Counted from the first letter of the stretch, positions 10,684-19,291 are shown. The stretch: DNA of 48,788 nucleotides from Actinomycetota bacterium (GCA_025963875.1 JAOPZY010000172.1:1-48788); one strand, 5' to 3'. Program-made: numbers and translations. The notes: generated by a model from the letters alone, not told the origin.

Positions 10684-11882
10684 CGACGGGCTACGGCAGC
10701 CGGGGCCGGCGTCGCCTTGCGGGAGAGACTGGGCGCGATCGAGCGGAGGCGCTCCACGACGGGAGGGAGCACCTCCAGCACCGCGTCGACATCCTCGGCG
10801 GTGGTCGCCCGGCCCAGCGACAGCCTGAGGGAGCCGTGGGCAAGCTCCGGGCGCACGCCCATCGCCATCAGCACGTGCGAGGGCTCCAGCGAACCCGACG
10901 TGCACGCCGACCCGCTCGAGGCGGCGATGCCCCTGGCGTCGAGCATCAGCAGGAGCGACTCCCCCTCGACGCCGTCGATGCAGACGTTGACGGTCCCCGG
11001 CACCCGGGCTGCCCCGGCGCCGTTGACCTTCACGCCCCCGATGGCGGCGAGGATGCCTTCCTGGAGGCGGTCGCGCAGCTGCGACAGCCGCGCCGCTTCC
11101 TCGGGAACCTCACCTGCCGCGATCTCCGCGGCGACGGCCATGCCCACGATGCCGGCGACGTTGGGGGTGCCCGACCGCAGGTCCCGCTCCTGGCCACCGC
11201 CGTGCAGCACCGGCTCGAGCGCGGTCTTGCGCCGGACGTAGAGCGCCCCGCTCCCCTTGGGGCCGCCGACCTTGTGGGCGGCGAAGGACGCCATGTCCAC
11301 TCCAAGTTCCTCCAGGTTCAACACGACCTTGCCAAGGGCCTGCACGGCGTCGGTGTGGAAGAGGGCACGGGAGCCCTCCCTGGTGATCCGCAGCGCCTGC
11401 TCGAGTGGCTGGAGCGTGCCGACCTCGTTGTTGGCCAGCATGATCGAGACGAGCACGGTCTCGGGTCCGAGGGCCGAGGCGAGCGCGTCGAGGTCGACGA
11501 CGCCCTCTGCGTCCACGGGCAGGAACGTGACGCGGAAGCCCTGCTTCTCGAGCCACTCCGCCGAGTGCAGCACCGCGTGGTGCTCCACCGCGGTCGTGAT
11601 GATGTGATTGCCGTTCCGGCGCATCGACCGGGCACGGAACGCTCCGCCCTTGAGGGCGAGGTTGTCGGCCTCGGTGCCGCCGGCGGTGAACACGATCTCG
11701 CTCGGGACGGCGCCGGCGGCGGCGGCCATGCGCTCCCGGGCCTCCTCAAGTCCCTTCTTGGCGTCCCTGCCCACGCCGTAGACGCTGGAGGGGTTCCCGA
11801 AGGTCCCTCGCAGGTACGGGAGCATGGCCTCGACGACCTCGTCGAGCACCGGGGTTGTGGCCGCATAGTCCAGGTAGCGCAC
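10680..11882 (-). CDS. Cysteine desulfurase (NifS/IscS family)
   Basis: A 400-residue PLP enzyme that removes sulfur from cysteine as a protein persulfide. The PLP lysine is Lys204 in AAHKVGGPKG, and the catalytic Cys327 lies in SSGSACTSGS, an IscS-like loop. The N-terminus YLDYAATTPV is typical. Directly coupled to mnmA, it most likely feeds tRNA thiolation, though it may also serve Fe-S assembly. A TATGAT -10 box sits exactly 6 nt before the GTG start, with no Shine-Dalgarno, so the operon mRNA is probably leaderless. Confidence 0.95.
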   Translation of the reverse strand: MRYLDYAATTPVLDEVVEAMLPYLRGTFGNPSSVYGVGRDAKKGLEEARERMAAAAGAVPSEIVFTAGGTEADNLALKGGAFRARSMRRNGNHIITTAVEHHAVLHSAEWLEKQGFRVTFLPVDAEGVVDLDALASALGPETVLVSIMLANNEVGTLQPLEQALRITREGSRALFHTDAVQALGKVVLNLEELGVDMASFAAHKVGGPKGSGALYVRRKTALEPVLHGGGQERDLRSGTPNVAGIVGMAVAAEIAAGEVPEEAARLSQLRDRLQEGILAAIGGVKVNGAGAARVPGTVNVCIDGVEGESLLLMLDARGIAASSGSACTSGSLEPSHVLMAMGVRPELAHGSLRLSLGRATTAEDVDAVLEVLPPVVERLRSIAPSLSRKATPAPAAVARR

Positions 11883-11888
11883 GCCCCC

Positions 11889-11894
11889 ATCATA
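11889..11894 (-). promoter_or_regulatory. -10 box, leaderless promoter of the desulfurase-mnmA-ligA operon
   Basis: TATGAT on the minus strand is near consensus and is followed by 6 nt and the GTG at 11882. The transcription start would fall at or next to the first base of the start codon. No clear -35 is seen. Confidence 0.55.
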
Positions 11895-11935
11895 CGGGCG
11901 GTGTGACCCAGTCCCGGGAGGGGTATCAGTCCCGT

Positions 11936-12205
11936 ATGAGAAACGTGCAGAAGAAGATCATGAAGCGGGCCAAGTCGGCGCGCCGGCCGGTCAAGAAGGC
12001 GGTAAAGCAGGGAGAGCGCAAGCTCCGTTTCGGCTACCTTGTTGGTCTCGGGGCACTCGTCGTGCTACGGAAGCGGTGGCGTGCCAAGCGGTCCGGCCGC
12101 GCCCTGCGCAACAAGCAGGGCGTCGGCCCCGCCCACATCGAGGGCGTGGCGCGGGCCGAGGAGCGCGGGATGAAGCATCGCCGCAAGGAGCCCGCGACGC
12201 CCTGA
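11936..12205 (+). CDS. Small, very basic hypothetical protein
   Basis: An 89-residue protein unusually rich in Lys and Arg (MRNVQKKIMKRAKSARRP...). One short hydrophobic segment (FGYLVGLGALVVL) near residues 32-44 could sit in the membrane. I do not recognise it. The ATG at 11936 follows a GGGAGGGG purine stretch about 12 nt upstream; the frame is open further back but without a good RBS. It is transcribed divergently from the cysteine desulfurase gene. A positively charged membrane-tethered or nucleic-acid-binding protein is possible but unsupported. Confidence 0.55.
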   Translation: MRNVQKKIMKRAKSARRPVKKAVKQGERKLRFGYLVGLGALVVLRKRWRAKRSGRALRNKQGVGPAHIEGVARAEERGMKHRRKEPATP

Positions 12206-12263
12206 GGCGCGCTCAAGATCAACTGGGGTGAAATCCCCCCGTTCGCTACGGAGCGCGGGCGCC
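12206..12263. terminator. Structured region between convergent genes
   Basis: Immediately after the stop at 12205, GGCGC-GCTC (12206-12214) can pair with GAGCGC..GCGCC (12251-12263). Within it lies a GGGG/CCCC hairpin (12225-12228 with 12235-12238). It probably ends transcription from the left. The rest of the gap to 12372 shows nothing I can identify. Confidence 0.4.
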
Positions 12264-12372
12264 TTGGCTTGCTCTTCAGTGTCTGAGAGTAAAAGTGGTC
12301 TTGTACGCCAGAATATGCTCAAAGTCCATATGCTCGTGCCGGCCACCCACGAGCTTGAAATGACGTGTCGCC

Positions 12373-13860
12373 TCAGAGCGCCGGGGTTTTCTTGCGCTCC
12401 TTCGCGGGCATCCGGTAGCTGCTCACCGGGTCCGCTCCCGGCAGCGTGACGGTGAATGTCGTGCCCAGCCCGAGGGTCGAGGTCACCTCGACCCAGCCGT
12501 CCATCGCTTTCACCAGGGAGGCCGCGATGGCGAGGCCGAGGCCCGCCCCTCCCGGCGATTCTGAGCGCGCCTTCGAGCCCCGGTAGAGGCGCTCGAACAC
12601 GTGGGGCAGGTCCTCGGGGCTGATGCCGGGGCCCCGGTCGGCCACCTCGATCTTCACGTACTCACCCTCCGGCCAGCCCCTGACCGAGATCGGGGCGTTG
12701 CGCCCGTGCCGGACGGCATTGGCGACGAGATTCGTGAGCACCTGCAGGAGGCGGTCGGCGTCGCCGAGGATGCAGAGCTCGGGGGCAACCTGCACCCGCA
12801 CGTCGCCCGAGTCCATGATCGTCCGGAGCAGGGCCTCCCCCACCACGAGCTCCACCTCCACCGAGTCCCTGGCGAGGGTCATGCCCTCGTCGAGGCGGGC
12901 CAGGAGCAGCAGGTCCTCGACGATGCGACCCATGCGGTCCAGCTCCTCGATGGCGATGGACATCGACCGGCGGCCAGTCAGGCTCTCGACGTCCATCGCC
13001 AGCAGCTCGAGCTGGCCCCGTACGACGGTCATGGGCGTGCGCAGCTCGTGGGAGGCATCGGAGAGGAACCGCCGCTGGGACATGAACGCCTCCTGCAGGC
13101 GACCCAGCATCCGGTCGAACCCTTCGGCGAGGCGGCCCACCTCGTCCCGGGGGCCGCGCCCGCTGAGGCGTTTGGATAGGTCGTCGGTCTCCTGGATCGA
13201 CTCCACCTCGTGCGACATATTCTCGAGGGGCCGCAGGGTGCGCCGGACGGCGAACAGCCCCAGGGTGGTCGCGAAGACCAGGCCGATGGCGCTCGCGGCG
13301 CCGATGCCCTTCAACAGGTTCCAGACCGCGTGGTTCACCACCTTGGACTGCGTGGCGCCCACGATGAGGATCCCGGCTAGATGGCCGCTGGGGTCGGTGA
13401 TGGGGACCCGCAAAACCCGGAGGGCGGCCCCGGTCCGGCCCCTCAGGTTCAGCCACTTCGCCCTGGGAACGCTCAGCAACGCGTAGAGGGTCCCCCCGAG
13501 GTCCTGGCCCAGGTTATAGGCACCACTGGGTTGGAAGATGTTCGGTGGGGGCAGGTTCGGGATGGAGACGACGGCTCCCTCCCCCTCGAAGAAGGAGGCA
13601 CCGCCAAGCCAGAGCTTCGTCTCCTGCGCGAGGGCATTCGGGACGGTCGAGCCACCGGCGACGTCGTTCTTGACCGCCTCGGGGACCTTGTTCTTGAACG
13701 AGTTCGTCAAAATCGTGATCTGGCTGTCGACCTGACCGGACAGCTGGTTGCGCGTGAACTGGAGCGCGAGACCCGCGGCAACCAGCAGGGTGGCGGCGAC
13801 GAGCATGGCGTAGATGGAGGCGACGCGCAGCGAGAGGGGCATCGCCCTCTTGGAATGCAT
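12373..13860 (-). CDS. Sensor histidine kinase (HAMP, two-component)
   Basis: About 495 residues. A membrane helix near the N-terminus (VASIYAMLVAATLLVAAGLA) is followed by an extracytoplasmic sensing region of about 150 residues and a second helix (IGAASAIGLVFATTLGLFAV). Next come HAMP, HisKA with the phospho-acceptor in SDASHELRTPM, and a GHKL ATPase with N-box LVANAVRHG, G1 DRGPGI and G2 GAGLGLAIA. It phosphorylates the OmpR-type regulator encoded just upstream in the same unit. The start is placed at ATG 13860 (MHSKRAMPLSLR), preceded by GGCGGGG; GTG 13887 and ATG 13878 are alternatives. The signal is unknown. Confidence 0.92.
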   Translation of the reverse strand: MHSKRAMPLSLRVASIYAMLVAATLLVAAGLALQFTRNQLSGQVDSQITILTNSFKNKVPEAVKNDVAGGSTVPNALAQETKLWLGGASFFEGEGAVVSIPNLPPPNIFQPSGAYNLGQDLGGTLYALLSVPRAKWLNLRGRTGAALRVLRVPITDPSGHLAGILIVGATQSKVVNHAVWNLLKGIGAASAIGLVFATTLGLFAVRRTLRPLENMSHEVESIQETDDLSKRLSGRGPRDEVGRLAEGFDRMLGRLQEAFMSQRRFLSDASHELRTPMTVVRGQLELLAMDVESLTGRRSMSIAIEELDRMGRIVEDLLLLARLDEGMTLARDSVEVELVVGEALLRTIMDSGDVRVQVAPELCILGDADRLLQVLTNLVANAVRHGRNAPISVRGWPEGEYVKIEVADRGPGISPEDLPHVFERLYRGSKARSESPGGAGLGLAIAASLVKAMDGWVEVTSTLGLGTTFTVTLPGADPVSSYRMPAKERKKTPAL

Positions 13861-13930
13861 CGAACGGCCCCGCCTCATCGCAGGCACACCACGATGCTAC
13901 CCCCCTGCGCCGGGCGCTCCCGGCGCTGCC

Positions 13931-14626
13931 TCATCTCGCCGCGGTTTGGCCCTCGGCCAGCGTCTCGTCCGGCACCACGAAGCGGTACCCGAGGCCACGG
14001 ACGGTCTCGATGAAATCGGCGCCGATCTTGCGGCGGAGGGCCGCCACGTAGACCTCGACGACGTTGGAGCCCGGGTCGAAGTCGACCTTCCAGACGAGCT
14101 GGAGCAGCTTCCGGCGTGAGAGCACCTCACCCTGGTGGCGGAGCAGGCTCGCGAGCAGGGTGAGCTCCCGTGCCGATAGGAGCACGTCCCGGCCGAAGAG
14201 GGATGCGCGGTGGGCTGCCAGGTCGACGCTGAGGGGCCCGGCTCGAAGCGTCGCGCCCTCCTCGGCGACGCCGCGGATCCGTGCCCGGATGCGGGCGGCG
14301 AGCTCTTCGACCGAGAACGGCTTGGTCATGTAGTCGTCGGCGCCGGCGTCGAGACCCCCCACCTTGGAGGTGGTGTCGTCGAGGGCGGTCAGCAGGATCA
14401 CGGGCAGGCGGGGCTTGAAGGTCCGGATCTCGTTCAGCACCTCGATCCCGCCGATGCCGGGCAGGATGAGGTCGAGGAGCACGAGCTCGACGTCCAGGTT
14501 ACGGGCCATCACGAGGCCGGTTTCTCCGTCCGGGGCGGGCGAGACCAGAAAGCCTCGAGCCTGTAGTCCCTGCTCGACGATCGAGCGGATACGGGAGTCG
14601 TCCTCGATCAGTAGAAGGTGCGTCAC
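13931..14626 (-). CDS. OmpR/PhoB-family response regulator
   Basis: A 231-residue regulator. The receiver domain has acidic pair ED at 8-9, phospho-acceptor Asp52 (LLDLILPG) and the conserved Lys in MTKPFS. The C-terminal winged helix (about 130-225) ends in VRGLGYRF, the signature of the PhoB class. The GTG start at 14626 has a strong purine-rich RBS (AAGGGGGAAGCGA). The partner kinase follows after about 70 nt. A 9-bp direct repeat about 200 bp upstream has the 21-bp period expected of a PhoB-type box and may be its own operator. Confidence 0.95.
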   Translation of the reverse strand: MTHLLLIEDDSRIRSIVEQGLQARGFLVSPAPDGETGLVMARNLDVELVLLDLILPGIGGIEVLNEIRTFKPRLPVILLTALDDTTSKVGGLDAGADDYMTKPFSVEELAARIRARIRGVAEEGATLRAGPLSVDLAAHRASLFGRDVLLSARELTLLASLLRHQGEVLSRRKLLQLVWKVDFDPGSNVVEVYVAALRRKIGADFIETVRGLGYRFVVPDETLAEGQTAAR

Positions 14627-14953
14627 TCGCTTCCCCCTTCACCATGGGCGGTTCTTGAGCCTGGGTGCCTGGCCTCCCCGGACACCTGCTACGACACCGG
14701 CACCCCTGACCAATGCGACGAGCGGATGGGTCGACCTACCCCTGGGTGCCGCAACTTCCAAGTCAATCTTCGGCGCGGTAGGCGAAATCCTTAACTCTCT
14801 AGGTGAAAATTCTTTCATACAAAGTTCTACTATGGGGAAACAAAGTTCCGTCGAATCACTCGAACCGACCCACTCGAATCCTGCGAATGCGGGAATCCGC
14901 CCGGGGAGAGGGCTAGGACAGTCGGGGGAGGCCGATCTCGTCCGCCTTCAAGG
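14627..14953. promoter_or_regulatory. Intergenic region with direct repeats upstream of the response regulator
   Basis: This 327-nt gap is much more A+T-rich than its surroundings between 14780 and 14860. It contains ACAAAGTTC twice (14819-14827 and 14840-14848), 21 bp apart, and the related strings CACTCGAAC and CACTCGAAT near 14867-14890. It holds the promoter of the two-component genes and the 3' end of the ETF operon. I see no convincing gene or U-tailed terminator. Confidence 0.4.
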
Positions 14954-15940
14954 TCATCCCGCGTGCTTGCGCCGGCGGATCTCTTCCGTGAGTTTCGGGA
15001 CCACGTCGAAGAGGTCGCCCACGACCCCGAAGTCGACCAGGGCGAAGATCGGCGAGTCGGGGTCCTTGTTGATGGCGACGATGGTCTTGGCCGTCTGCAT
15101 CCCCGCCCGGTGCTGGATCGCCCCGGAGATGCCGACCGCGATGTAGAGCTGGGGCGACACGGTCTTGCCGGTCTGGCCCACCTGGGCCGCATGGGGGTAC
15201 CACCCGGCGTCGACCGCCGCCCGGGATGCGCCGACGCCGGCCCCGAGCTCGTCGGCCAGGGCCTCGACCAGGGCGAAGTTGGCGGGGTCCTGCAGCCCGC
15301 GCCCCCCGGAGACGATGACGGCGGCCTGGTCGACGGGGGGACGGCCCGCTGCCGCCGTCGAGACCCGCTCGGCGACGGTGACCCGCTTGGCGTCGTCGGA
15401 GACCAGCGCCGGCACCGTCTCCTCCTCCAGCGATGCGGGCGACTCCTCCGCTGCCACGGCGTTCGCCTTGAGGCAGATGAGGTAGGGAGCCGATCGCAGG
15501 GTCTTCCGGACGATGACCGCACCCCCGAAGGCGGCGTGCTCGACGAGTGGCCGGCCGGCGTCGTCGACCGATACCGAGATGGCGTCGGCCAGGACCCCCA
15601 GCCCCAGGAGAGCCCCGATGCGGGCTGCCACCTCCTTGCCAGCAGGGCCGCTGGCGAAGAGGACACCCCACGGGGTGCGCTCCCCCACCACCGCGGCGAG
15701 GGTCTCCACGAGCGCGGCTGGCTGATACCTGTCGAAATCCTTGGATTCGCTCACGAGGGCCTTGGTGGCCCCGTAGCGGGCGACCGCCTCCTTCGCCCTC
15801 TCCCACCCCGTCCCGCAGAACACTGCCACCGGCGACCCTCCGGCCTGGGCGGCAAGCGACCTCGCGGCGGTCAGGAGTTGGAGCGAGACCTTGGAGAGCG
15901 CCCCCTCCTCGTGGTCGAGCAGGACCCAGACGTCGGCCAT
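14954..15940 (-). CDS. etfA: Electron transfer flavoprotein alpha subunit
   Basis: A 328-residue FAD-carrying subunit. The C-terminal FAD domain has the family signature [19 protein letters not shown] followed by AIQHRAGM, and later [20 protein letters not shown]. With the beta subunit it passes electrons from acyl-CoA dehydrogenases to the respiratory chain. The ATG lies 2 nt after the etfB stop, so the two are cotranscribed. The order etfB-etfA and a nearby enoyl-CoA hydratase suggest fatty or amino acid catabolism. Confidence 0.96.
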   Translation of the reverse strand: MADVWVLLDHEEGALSKVSLQLLTAARSLAAQAGGSPVAVFCGTGWERAKEAVARYGATKALVSESKDFDRYQPAALVETLAAVVGERTPWGVLFASGPAGKEVAARIGALLGLGVLADAISVSVDDAGRPLVEHAAFGGAVIVRKTLRSAPYLICLKANAVAAEESPASLEEETVPALVSDDAKRVTVAERVSTAAAGRPPVDQAAVIVSGGRGLQDPANFALVEALADELGAGVGASRAAVDAGWYPHAAQVGQTGKTVSPQLYIAVGISGAIQHRAGMQTAKTIVAINKDPDSPIFALVDFGVVGDLFDVVPKLTEEIRRRKHAG

Positions 15941-15942
15941 GG

Positions 15943-16734
15943 CTAGATGAGCTTCGCTTCCTGGAGGAAGTCGGCGAGCTTCACGTGGGCATTGCCGTCC
16001 TTGTTGTCGACCAGGATCCGCCGGCGCTCGGCCGAGCGGGCGGCGAAGCCCAGCACCTGGCTCTGGGATCCGGCCAGGCCGACCCGGGTGGATTCGATCC
16101 CCACGTCTGCTGCGGTCAGCGATTCGACCGGCTTGTTCTTGGCGCCCTGGATGCCCTTGAACGAGGGGTAGCGGGGCTCGTTGGCGCCCCAGTTGATCCC
16201 CACCACCGCAGGCAGCGGCCCTTCGATGACGTCGTAGCCCTGGTCGGCTTCGCGCTGCACTCGCACGCGGTCGCCCTCGACCTCCACCGTCCTGGCGTGG
16301 AAGAGGCCGGGGAGGTTGAGGTACTCGGCCAGGGCCGGTGGCACGAGGGACGTCCGGGCGTCGGTCGACTCGGAGCCACAGACGATCAGGTCATAGCTGC
16401 CGCGCCGCAGGACGCAGGCCAGCGCGTAGGCGATCGCCTGCGCATCCGATCCGTGCAGGACGGGGTCGGACAGATGGACCACCTTGTCGCACCCCATGGA
16501 CAGCGCCCTGCGGGCTGCCTTCGTCAAGGCAGCCTCCGGCCCGACGGTGACCACGGTCACCTCTCCCCCGTGGGCCTCCTTCAGGCGGAGGGCCTCTTCG
16601 ACCGCCACCTCGTCGACGGGGTTGAGGATCGACTCGTCGGGTTCGCGACGCAGCGTGAAGTCCGTCGGGTCGAGGTTCTTGTCGGCGGCGGTATCGGGAA
16701 CCCGCTTGACGCAGACGGCGATGTTCAGTGGCAT
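15943..16734 (-). CDS. etfB: Electron transfer flavoprotein beta subunit
   Basis: A 263-residue partner of EtfA that binds AMP (or a second nucleotide) and docks dehydrogenases. It begins MPLNIAVCVKRVPDTAADK and contains NPVDEVAVEEALRLKE and SGSESTD-like stretches typical of the family. The ATG at 16734 is chosen because it starts the homologous region; a few codons upstream are also open. There is no Shine-Dalgarno. A TATAGT -10 box ends 9 nt before the ATG, so the leader is very short or absent. Confidence 0.96.
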   Translation of the reverse strand: MPLNIAVCVKRVPDTAADKNLDPTDFTLRREPDESILNPVDEVAVEEALRLKEAHGGEVTVVTVGPEAALTKAARRALSMGCDKVVHLSDPVLHGSDAQAIAYALACVLRRGSYDLIVCGSESTDARTSLVPPALAEYLNLPGLFHARTVEVEGDRVRVQREADQGYDVIEGPLPAVVGINWGANEPRYPSFKGIQGAKNKPVESLTAADVGIESTRVGLAGSQSQVLGFAARSAERRRILVDNKDGNAHVKLADFLQEAKLI

Positions 16735-16743
16735 CGAGCGCTG

Positions 16744-16769
16744 ACTATACTCCACTTAGGACTGAAGTG
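16744..16769 (-). promoter_or_regulatory. etfBA promoter and possible operator
   Basis: The minus strand carries TATAGT (16744-16749). Just upstream is an interrupted inverted repeat CACTT-N7-AAGTG (16753-16769), well placed for a repressor. No consensus -35 is present. Confidence 0.4.
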
Positions 16770-16794
16770 CCCACTCAGGCAGTCTACCTCCCGG

Positions 16795-17571
16795 CTACCT
16801 CCCCGAGAAGATGGCCTTCCCCGGCCCGTTCTCGGCGAGACTCTTGGCCCCGGTGCGCCAGTCCTCCGTACCGAACAGCATCGAGAATGCGTGGCGCTCG
16901 AGGTCGAGGCCCACCTCGATGTCCCCGTCCGCCCGGTTGACGAGCGCCTTGGCGGCGCGCAGGGCGACGAGCGGCCCAGAGGCGTAGCGGCAGGCCGCCT
17001 CGACGGCGCGCTCCAGGAGCTCCGCGGCGGGGAAGACGGCGTCCACCAGGCCGAGGGCCAGCGCCTCCTCCGCCTTGACGTGCCTACCCGTGAAAATCAT
17101 CTCCTTCGCCCGGGCGGCCCCGATGAGACGGGGAAGGCGCTGCGTGCCCCCGCCGCCGGGAATGATCCCGAGCTGGATCTCGGGGAGCCCGAGGGTGGCG
17201 CGGTCGGAGGCGAAGCGGAAGTCGGCGGCCAGGGCGAGCTCGCAGCCGCCGCCCAGCGCGTAGCCGTTGACGGCGGCGATCGTCACCTTGGGAAGGTCGG
17301 CCCACCCCCGGAAGGCGGCGTCCAGGAGCTTCCCGTACTCGTGGACCTCGGACACGCCCATGGTCTCGAACTCGCCCACATCGGCGCCGGCGGAAAAGTG
17401 CCGGCCCTCCCCGGAGATGACCACCGCACGGATCTCCGGGGAGCGTCCCGCCTGTAGCGCGGCATCGGCAAGCTCGGTGACGAGCGCCCGGTTCAAGATG
17501 TTGAGCGGGGGCCGCTTCAGGTGGACGATGCCCACGCCGTCGGTCACTTCGAGCTCCAGCAGTTCCGGCAC
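16795..17571 (-). CDS. Enoyl-CoA hydratase/isomerase family protein
   Basis: A 258-residue crotonase-fold enzyme. The oxyanion-hole stretches are HFSAGADVGEFE and NGYALGGGCELALAADFRFA. The catalytic Glu of true hydratases is matched in LGLPEIQLGIIPGGGGTQRL. It probably hydrates 2-enoyl-CoA in beta-oxidation, but crotonase paralogues vary in substrate. It precedes the ETF operon on the same strand with a 60-nt gap that contains its own ETF promoter. The GTG start at 17571 has AAAGGGG upstream. Confidence 0.92.
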   Translation of the reverse strand: MPELLELEVTDGVGIVHLKRPPLNILNRALVTELADAALQAGRSPEIRAVVISGEGRHFSAGADVGEFETMGVSEVHEYGKLLDAAFRGWADLPKVTIAAVNGYALGGGCELALAADFRFASDRATLGLPEIQLGIIPGGGGTQRLPRLIGAARAKEMIFTGRHVKAEEALALGLVDAVFPAAELLERAVEAACRYASGPLVALRAAKALVNRADGDIEVGLDLERHAFSMLFGTEDWRTGAKSLAENGPGKAIFSGR

Positions 17572-17617
17572 GAGTACCCCTTTCTGCTCCAGTCGCGGTG
17601 GTCGCAGCAGGCCGCCG

Positions 17618-17623
17618 TATCAT
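17618..17623 (+). promoter_or_regulatory. -10 box of the Nudix hydrolase gene
   Basis: TATCAT ends 7 nt before the GTG at 17631. The intervening GGGGA could be a weak RBS, so leaderless translation is possible but not certain. Confidence 0.4.
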
Positions 17624-17630
17624 CGGGGAC

Positions 17631-18191
17631 GTGGCGGATCTCGAACAGTTGCGGCGCCGCCTCGAACACCGGCTCCCCGAGTCACCTCCGGTTGGCCAGA
17701 TCCCTGCTGCCGTCCTGGTCCCCATCGTCCCCGGTCCCGGCGGATCGTACCTGCTGCTCACGCGTCGCACGGACGGCCTCAGCAATCACCGGGGCGAGAT
17801 CGCCTTCCCCGGCGGCCGCCTGGAGCCGGGCGAGACTCCCCCGATGGCAGCGCTGCGGGAGGCCCACGAGGAGCTGGGCATCGAACCCGGAGAGGTTGAG
17901 GTCATCGGCGGGCTTCCCGGCGTCGGCACCAGTATGAGCCGCTTCTGGATCATGCCCTCGGTGGGGATCATGCGGCCGGACTGCCGTTCCCGGATCGTCC
18001 CGAACCCTGCAGAGGTCGCCGATCTCCTCGAGGTGTCCCTCGACGCCCTGGCCGCGCCCGGATGCCGCCGGGACCAACGTTTCATCCGCGGCCGGCAGGT
18101 GGTCATCTCGCCGGCGTACGACACGCCGGCCGGAACGATCTGGGGGGCCACCGCCCGCATCGTCGCCGAACTCCTGCAGGCGATCGTTTAG
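17631..18191 (+). CDS. Nudix hydrolase, CoA pyrophosphatase type
   Basis: A 186-residue Nudix protein with the box GGRLEPGETPPMAALREAHEELG-like pattern (G-x5-E-x7-REUxEE). Before the box is LLTRRTDGLSNHRGEIAFPG, the UPF0035 signature of CoA diphosphatases (NudL/Nudt7 type), which split CoA into phosphopantetheine and 3',5'-ADP. The GTG at 17631 places homology (LEQLRRRLEHRLP) at the N-terminus; the frame further upstream overlaps the divergent gene's promoter. A CoA-housekeeping role suits the neighbouring acyl-CoA enzymes. Confidence 0.88.
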   Translation: MADLEQLRRRLEHRLPESPPVGQIPAAVLVPIVPGPGGSYLLLTRRTDGLSNHRGEIAFPGGRLEPGETPPMAALREAHEELGIEPGEVEVIGGLPGVGTSMSRFWIMPSVGIMRPDCRSRIVPNPAEVADLLEVSLDALAAPGCRRDQRFIRGRQVVISPAYDTPAGTIWGATARIVAELLQAIV

Positions 18192-18204
18192 GGTGGCACC
18201 CGCC

Positions 18205-18897
18205 ATGGTTCAGGCTCGCCGGGGAGGCTGGATGCGGCCGCTGGGCGTGCCGCTCATCGTCGCCGCCACCTTGCTACAGGTCTGGCCGATGCAGGCCGCC
18301 CCGGCCGCCTCAACGACCGTCAACCTGACGGACAACTCCTACATCCCGCCTTCGGTGACGATCCAGGTCAACGACACCGTCACCTGGAAGGTACCGGCCT
18401 CGGTGGTGGGCTCCTGCCACAGCGTCAGCTCGGACGATGGGCTCTTCGACTCCGGGACTCTGGCGGCCGGCCTCCTCTGCCTCGGCGGGGGCGCCCAGAG
18501 CTGGTCGCACACCTTCACCAGGGCGGGGACGTTCCGCTACCACTGCAAAGTCGTGAGCGGCATGGCCGGCGTGGTGACCGTGGCGGCCCCCAGCCCCACG
18601 CCGTCGCCCACCCCGTCGCCGTCGCCAACCCCGTCTCCGACCCCCACCCCGTCCCCGTCGGTGTCCCCCACACCGAGCCCTTCACTATCCGCCTCTCCAT
18701 CGCTCTCCGGGTCGGCAACCCCCACCGCCACCGTCGGGCAGGTCGTGGTGCCCACCTCGACGGCCTCCGGCCTGGCGGCGGGTGCGGGCGGGGGTGGCGG
18801 CTCCTCTGCGGCGACCGTCGTCGCCATCGTCGCGGGGCTGATCGCCCTGGCCTGCGCCGCGGCGCTGATCGCGCTCAGAAGGTTCGGGGCCTGGTGA
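18205..18897 (+). CDS. Membrane-anchored cupredoxin-like secreted protein
   Basis: A 230-residue protein. A signal peptide ends near residue 33 (LLQVWPMQAAPAAS). A plastocyanin/azurin-like domain covers about residues 35-130, then a TPSPSP-type linker of about 55 residues and a C-terminal membrane helix (VVAIVAGLIALACAAALIAL). Copper ligands in the family are His, Cys, His and Met. Here His (SCHSV), Cys and Met (HCKVVSGMAG) are present, but the residue at Cys+3, normally His, is Val. The site may therefore be altered or lost. Two extra cysteines could form a disulfide. The gene overlaps the next by 4 nt. Confidence 0.8.
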   Translation: MVQARRGGWMRPLGVPLIVAATLLQVWPMQAAPAASTTVNLTDNSYIPPSVTIQVNDTVTWKVPASVVGSCHSVSSDDGLFDSGTLAAGLLCLGGGAQSWSHTFTRAGTFRYHCKVVSGMAGVVTVAAPSPTPSPTPSPSPTPSPTPTPSPSVSPTPSPSLSASPSLSGSATPTATVGQVVVPTSTASGLAAGAGGGGGSSAATVVAIVAGLIALACAAALIALRRFGAW

Positions 18898-19031
18898 GCC
18901 TCGTCACACCGACCGTGACCACCACAGTGGTGGCGCGGAACCCCCTCGTCGGCACCCTGGCGATCGTGGCCATCCTGATCGTGGCCCTGGCCGGCTTCTT
19001 CATCTACCGGGTCATACGCCACGGGCTTTGA
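18894..19031 (+). CDS. 45-residue single-pass membrane protein
   Basis: A tiny gene whose GTG overlaps the cupredoxin stop (GTGA). The product is Thr/Val-rich for 18 residues, then has one strong membrane helix (LVGTLAIVAILIVALAGFFI) and a basic tail (YRVIRHGL). Translational coupling suggests it works with the cupredoxin-like protein, for example as a membrane partner. Its last codons lie inside the 12-bp direct repeat that flanks the adjacent transposon footprint, so the end may have been remade by the insertion. No homologue is recognised. Confidence 0.6.
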   Translation: MSLVTPTVTTTVVARNPLVGTLAIVAILIVALAGFFIYRVIRHGL

Positions 19032-19069
19032 CCCAATACCGTTAACTTACGGCGGCCTAGCTATGGACC

Positions 19070-19291
19070 GTGGACCCCGACTTCGAGCCGCGCTTCTGCC
19101 GGACCCGGCATCCCGTGGAGACGTACGCCATCCGAGCCCTGGCCAACGCCCACACCGTCGTCTACACCGCCGGCACCGGTCCGAGCCGGCCCGTGACGGA
19201 TTTCGCCTGGGGGGCGAACCTGCTCATCGCCGAGGCGAGCTTCCAGCAGTCGTCCAAGGAGACAGCCGAATTGCCGAGCATGCCTGCCAGA
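19070..19291 (+). pseudogene. Fragment of an MBL-fold hydrolase
   Basis: The translated stretch HPVETYAIRALANAHTVVY, then TGPSRPVTDFAWGANLLIAE and ASFQ, resembles the C-terminal half of Rv1339-like/RNase Z-like metallo-beta-lactamase-fold proteins (HPVESY...LVYSGDTGP...ADLLICEASFQ). The metal-binding Asp of the GDTGP motif is replaced (YTAGTGP). The N-terminal half with HxHxDH is missing, and similarity stops exactly where the palindrome at 19292 begins. It is a dead fragment carried inside the transposon footprint. Confidence 0.55.
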
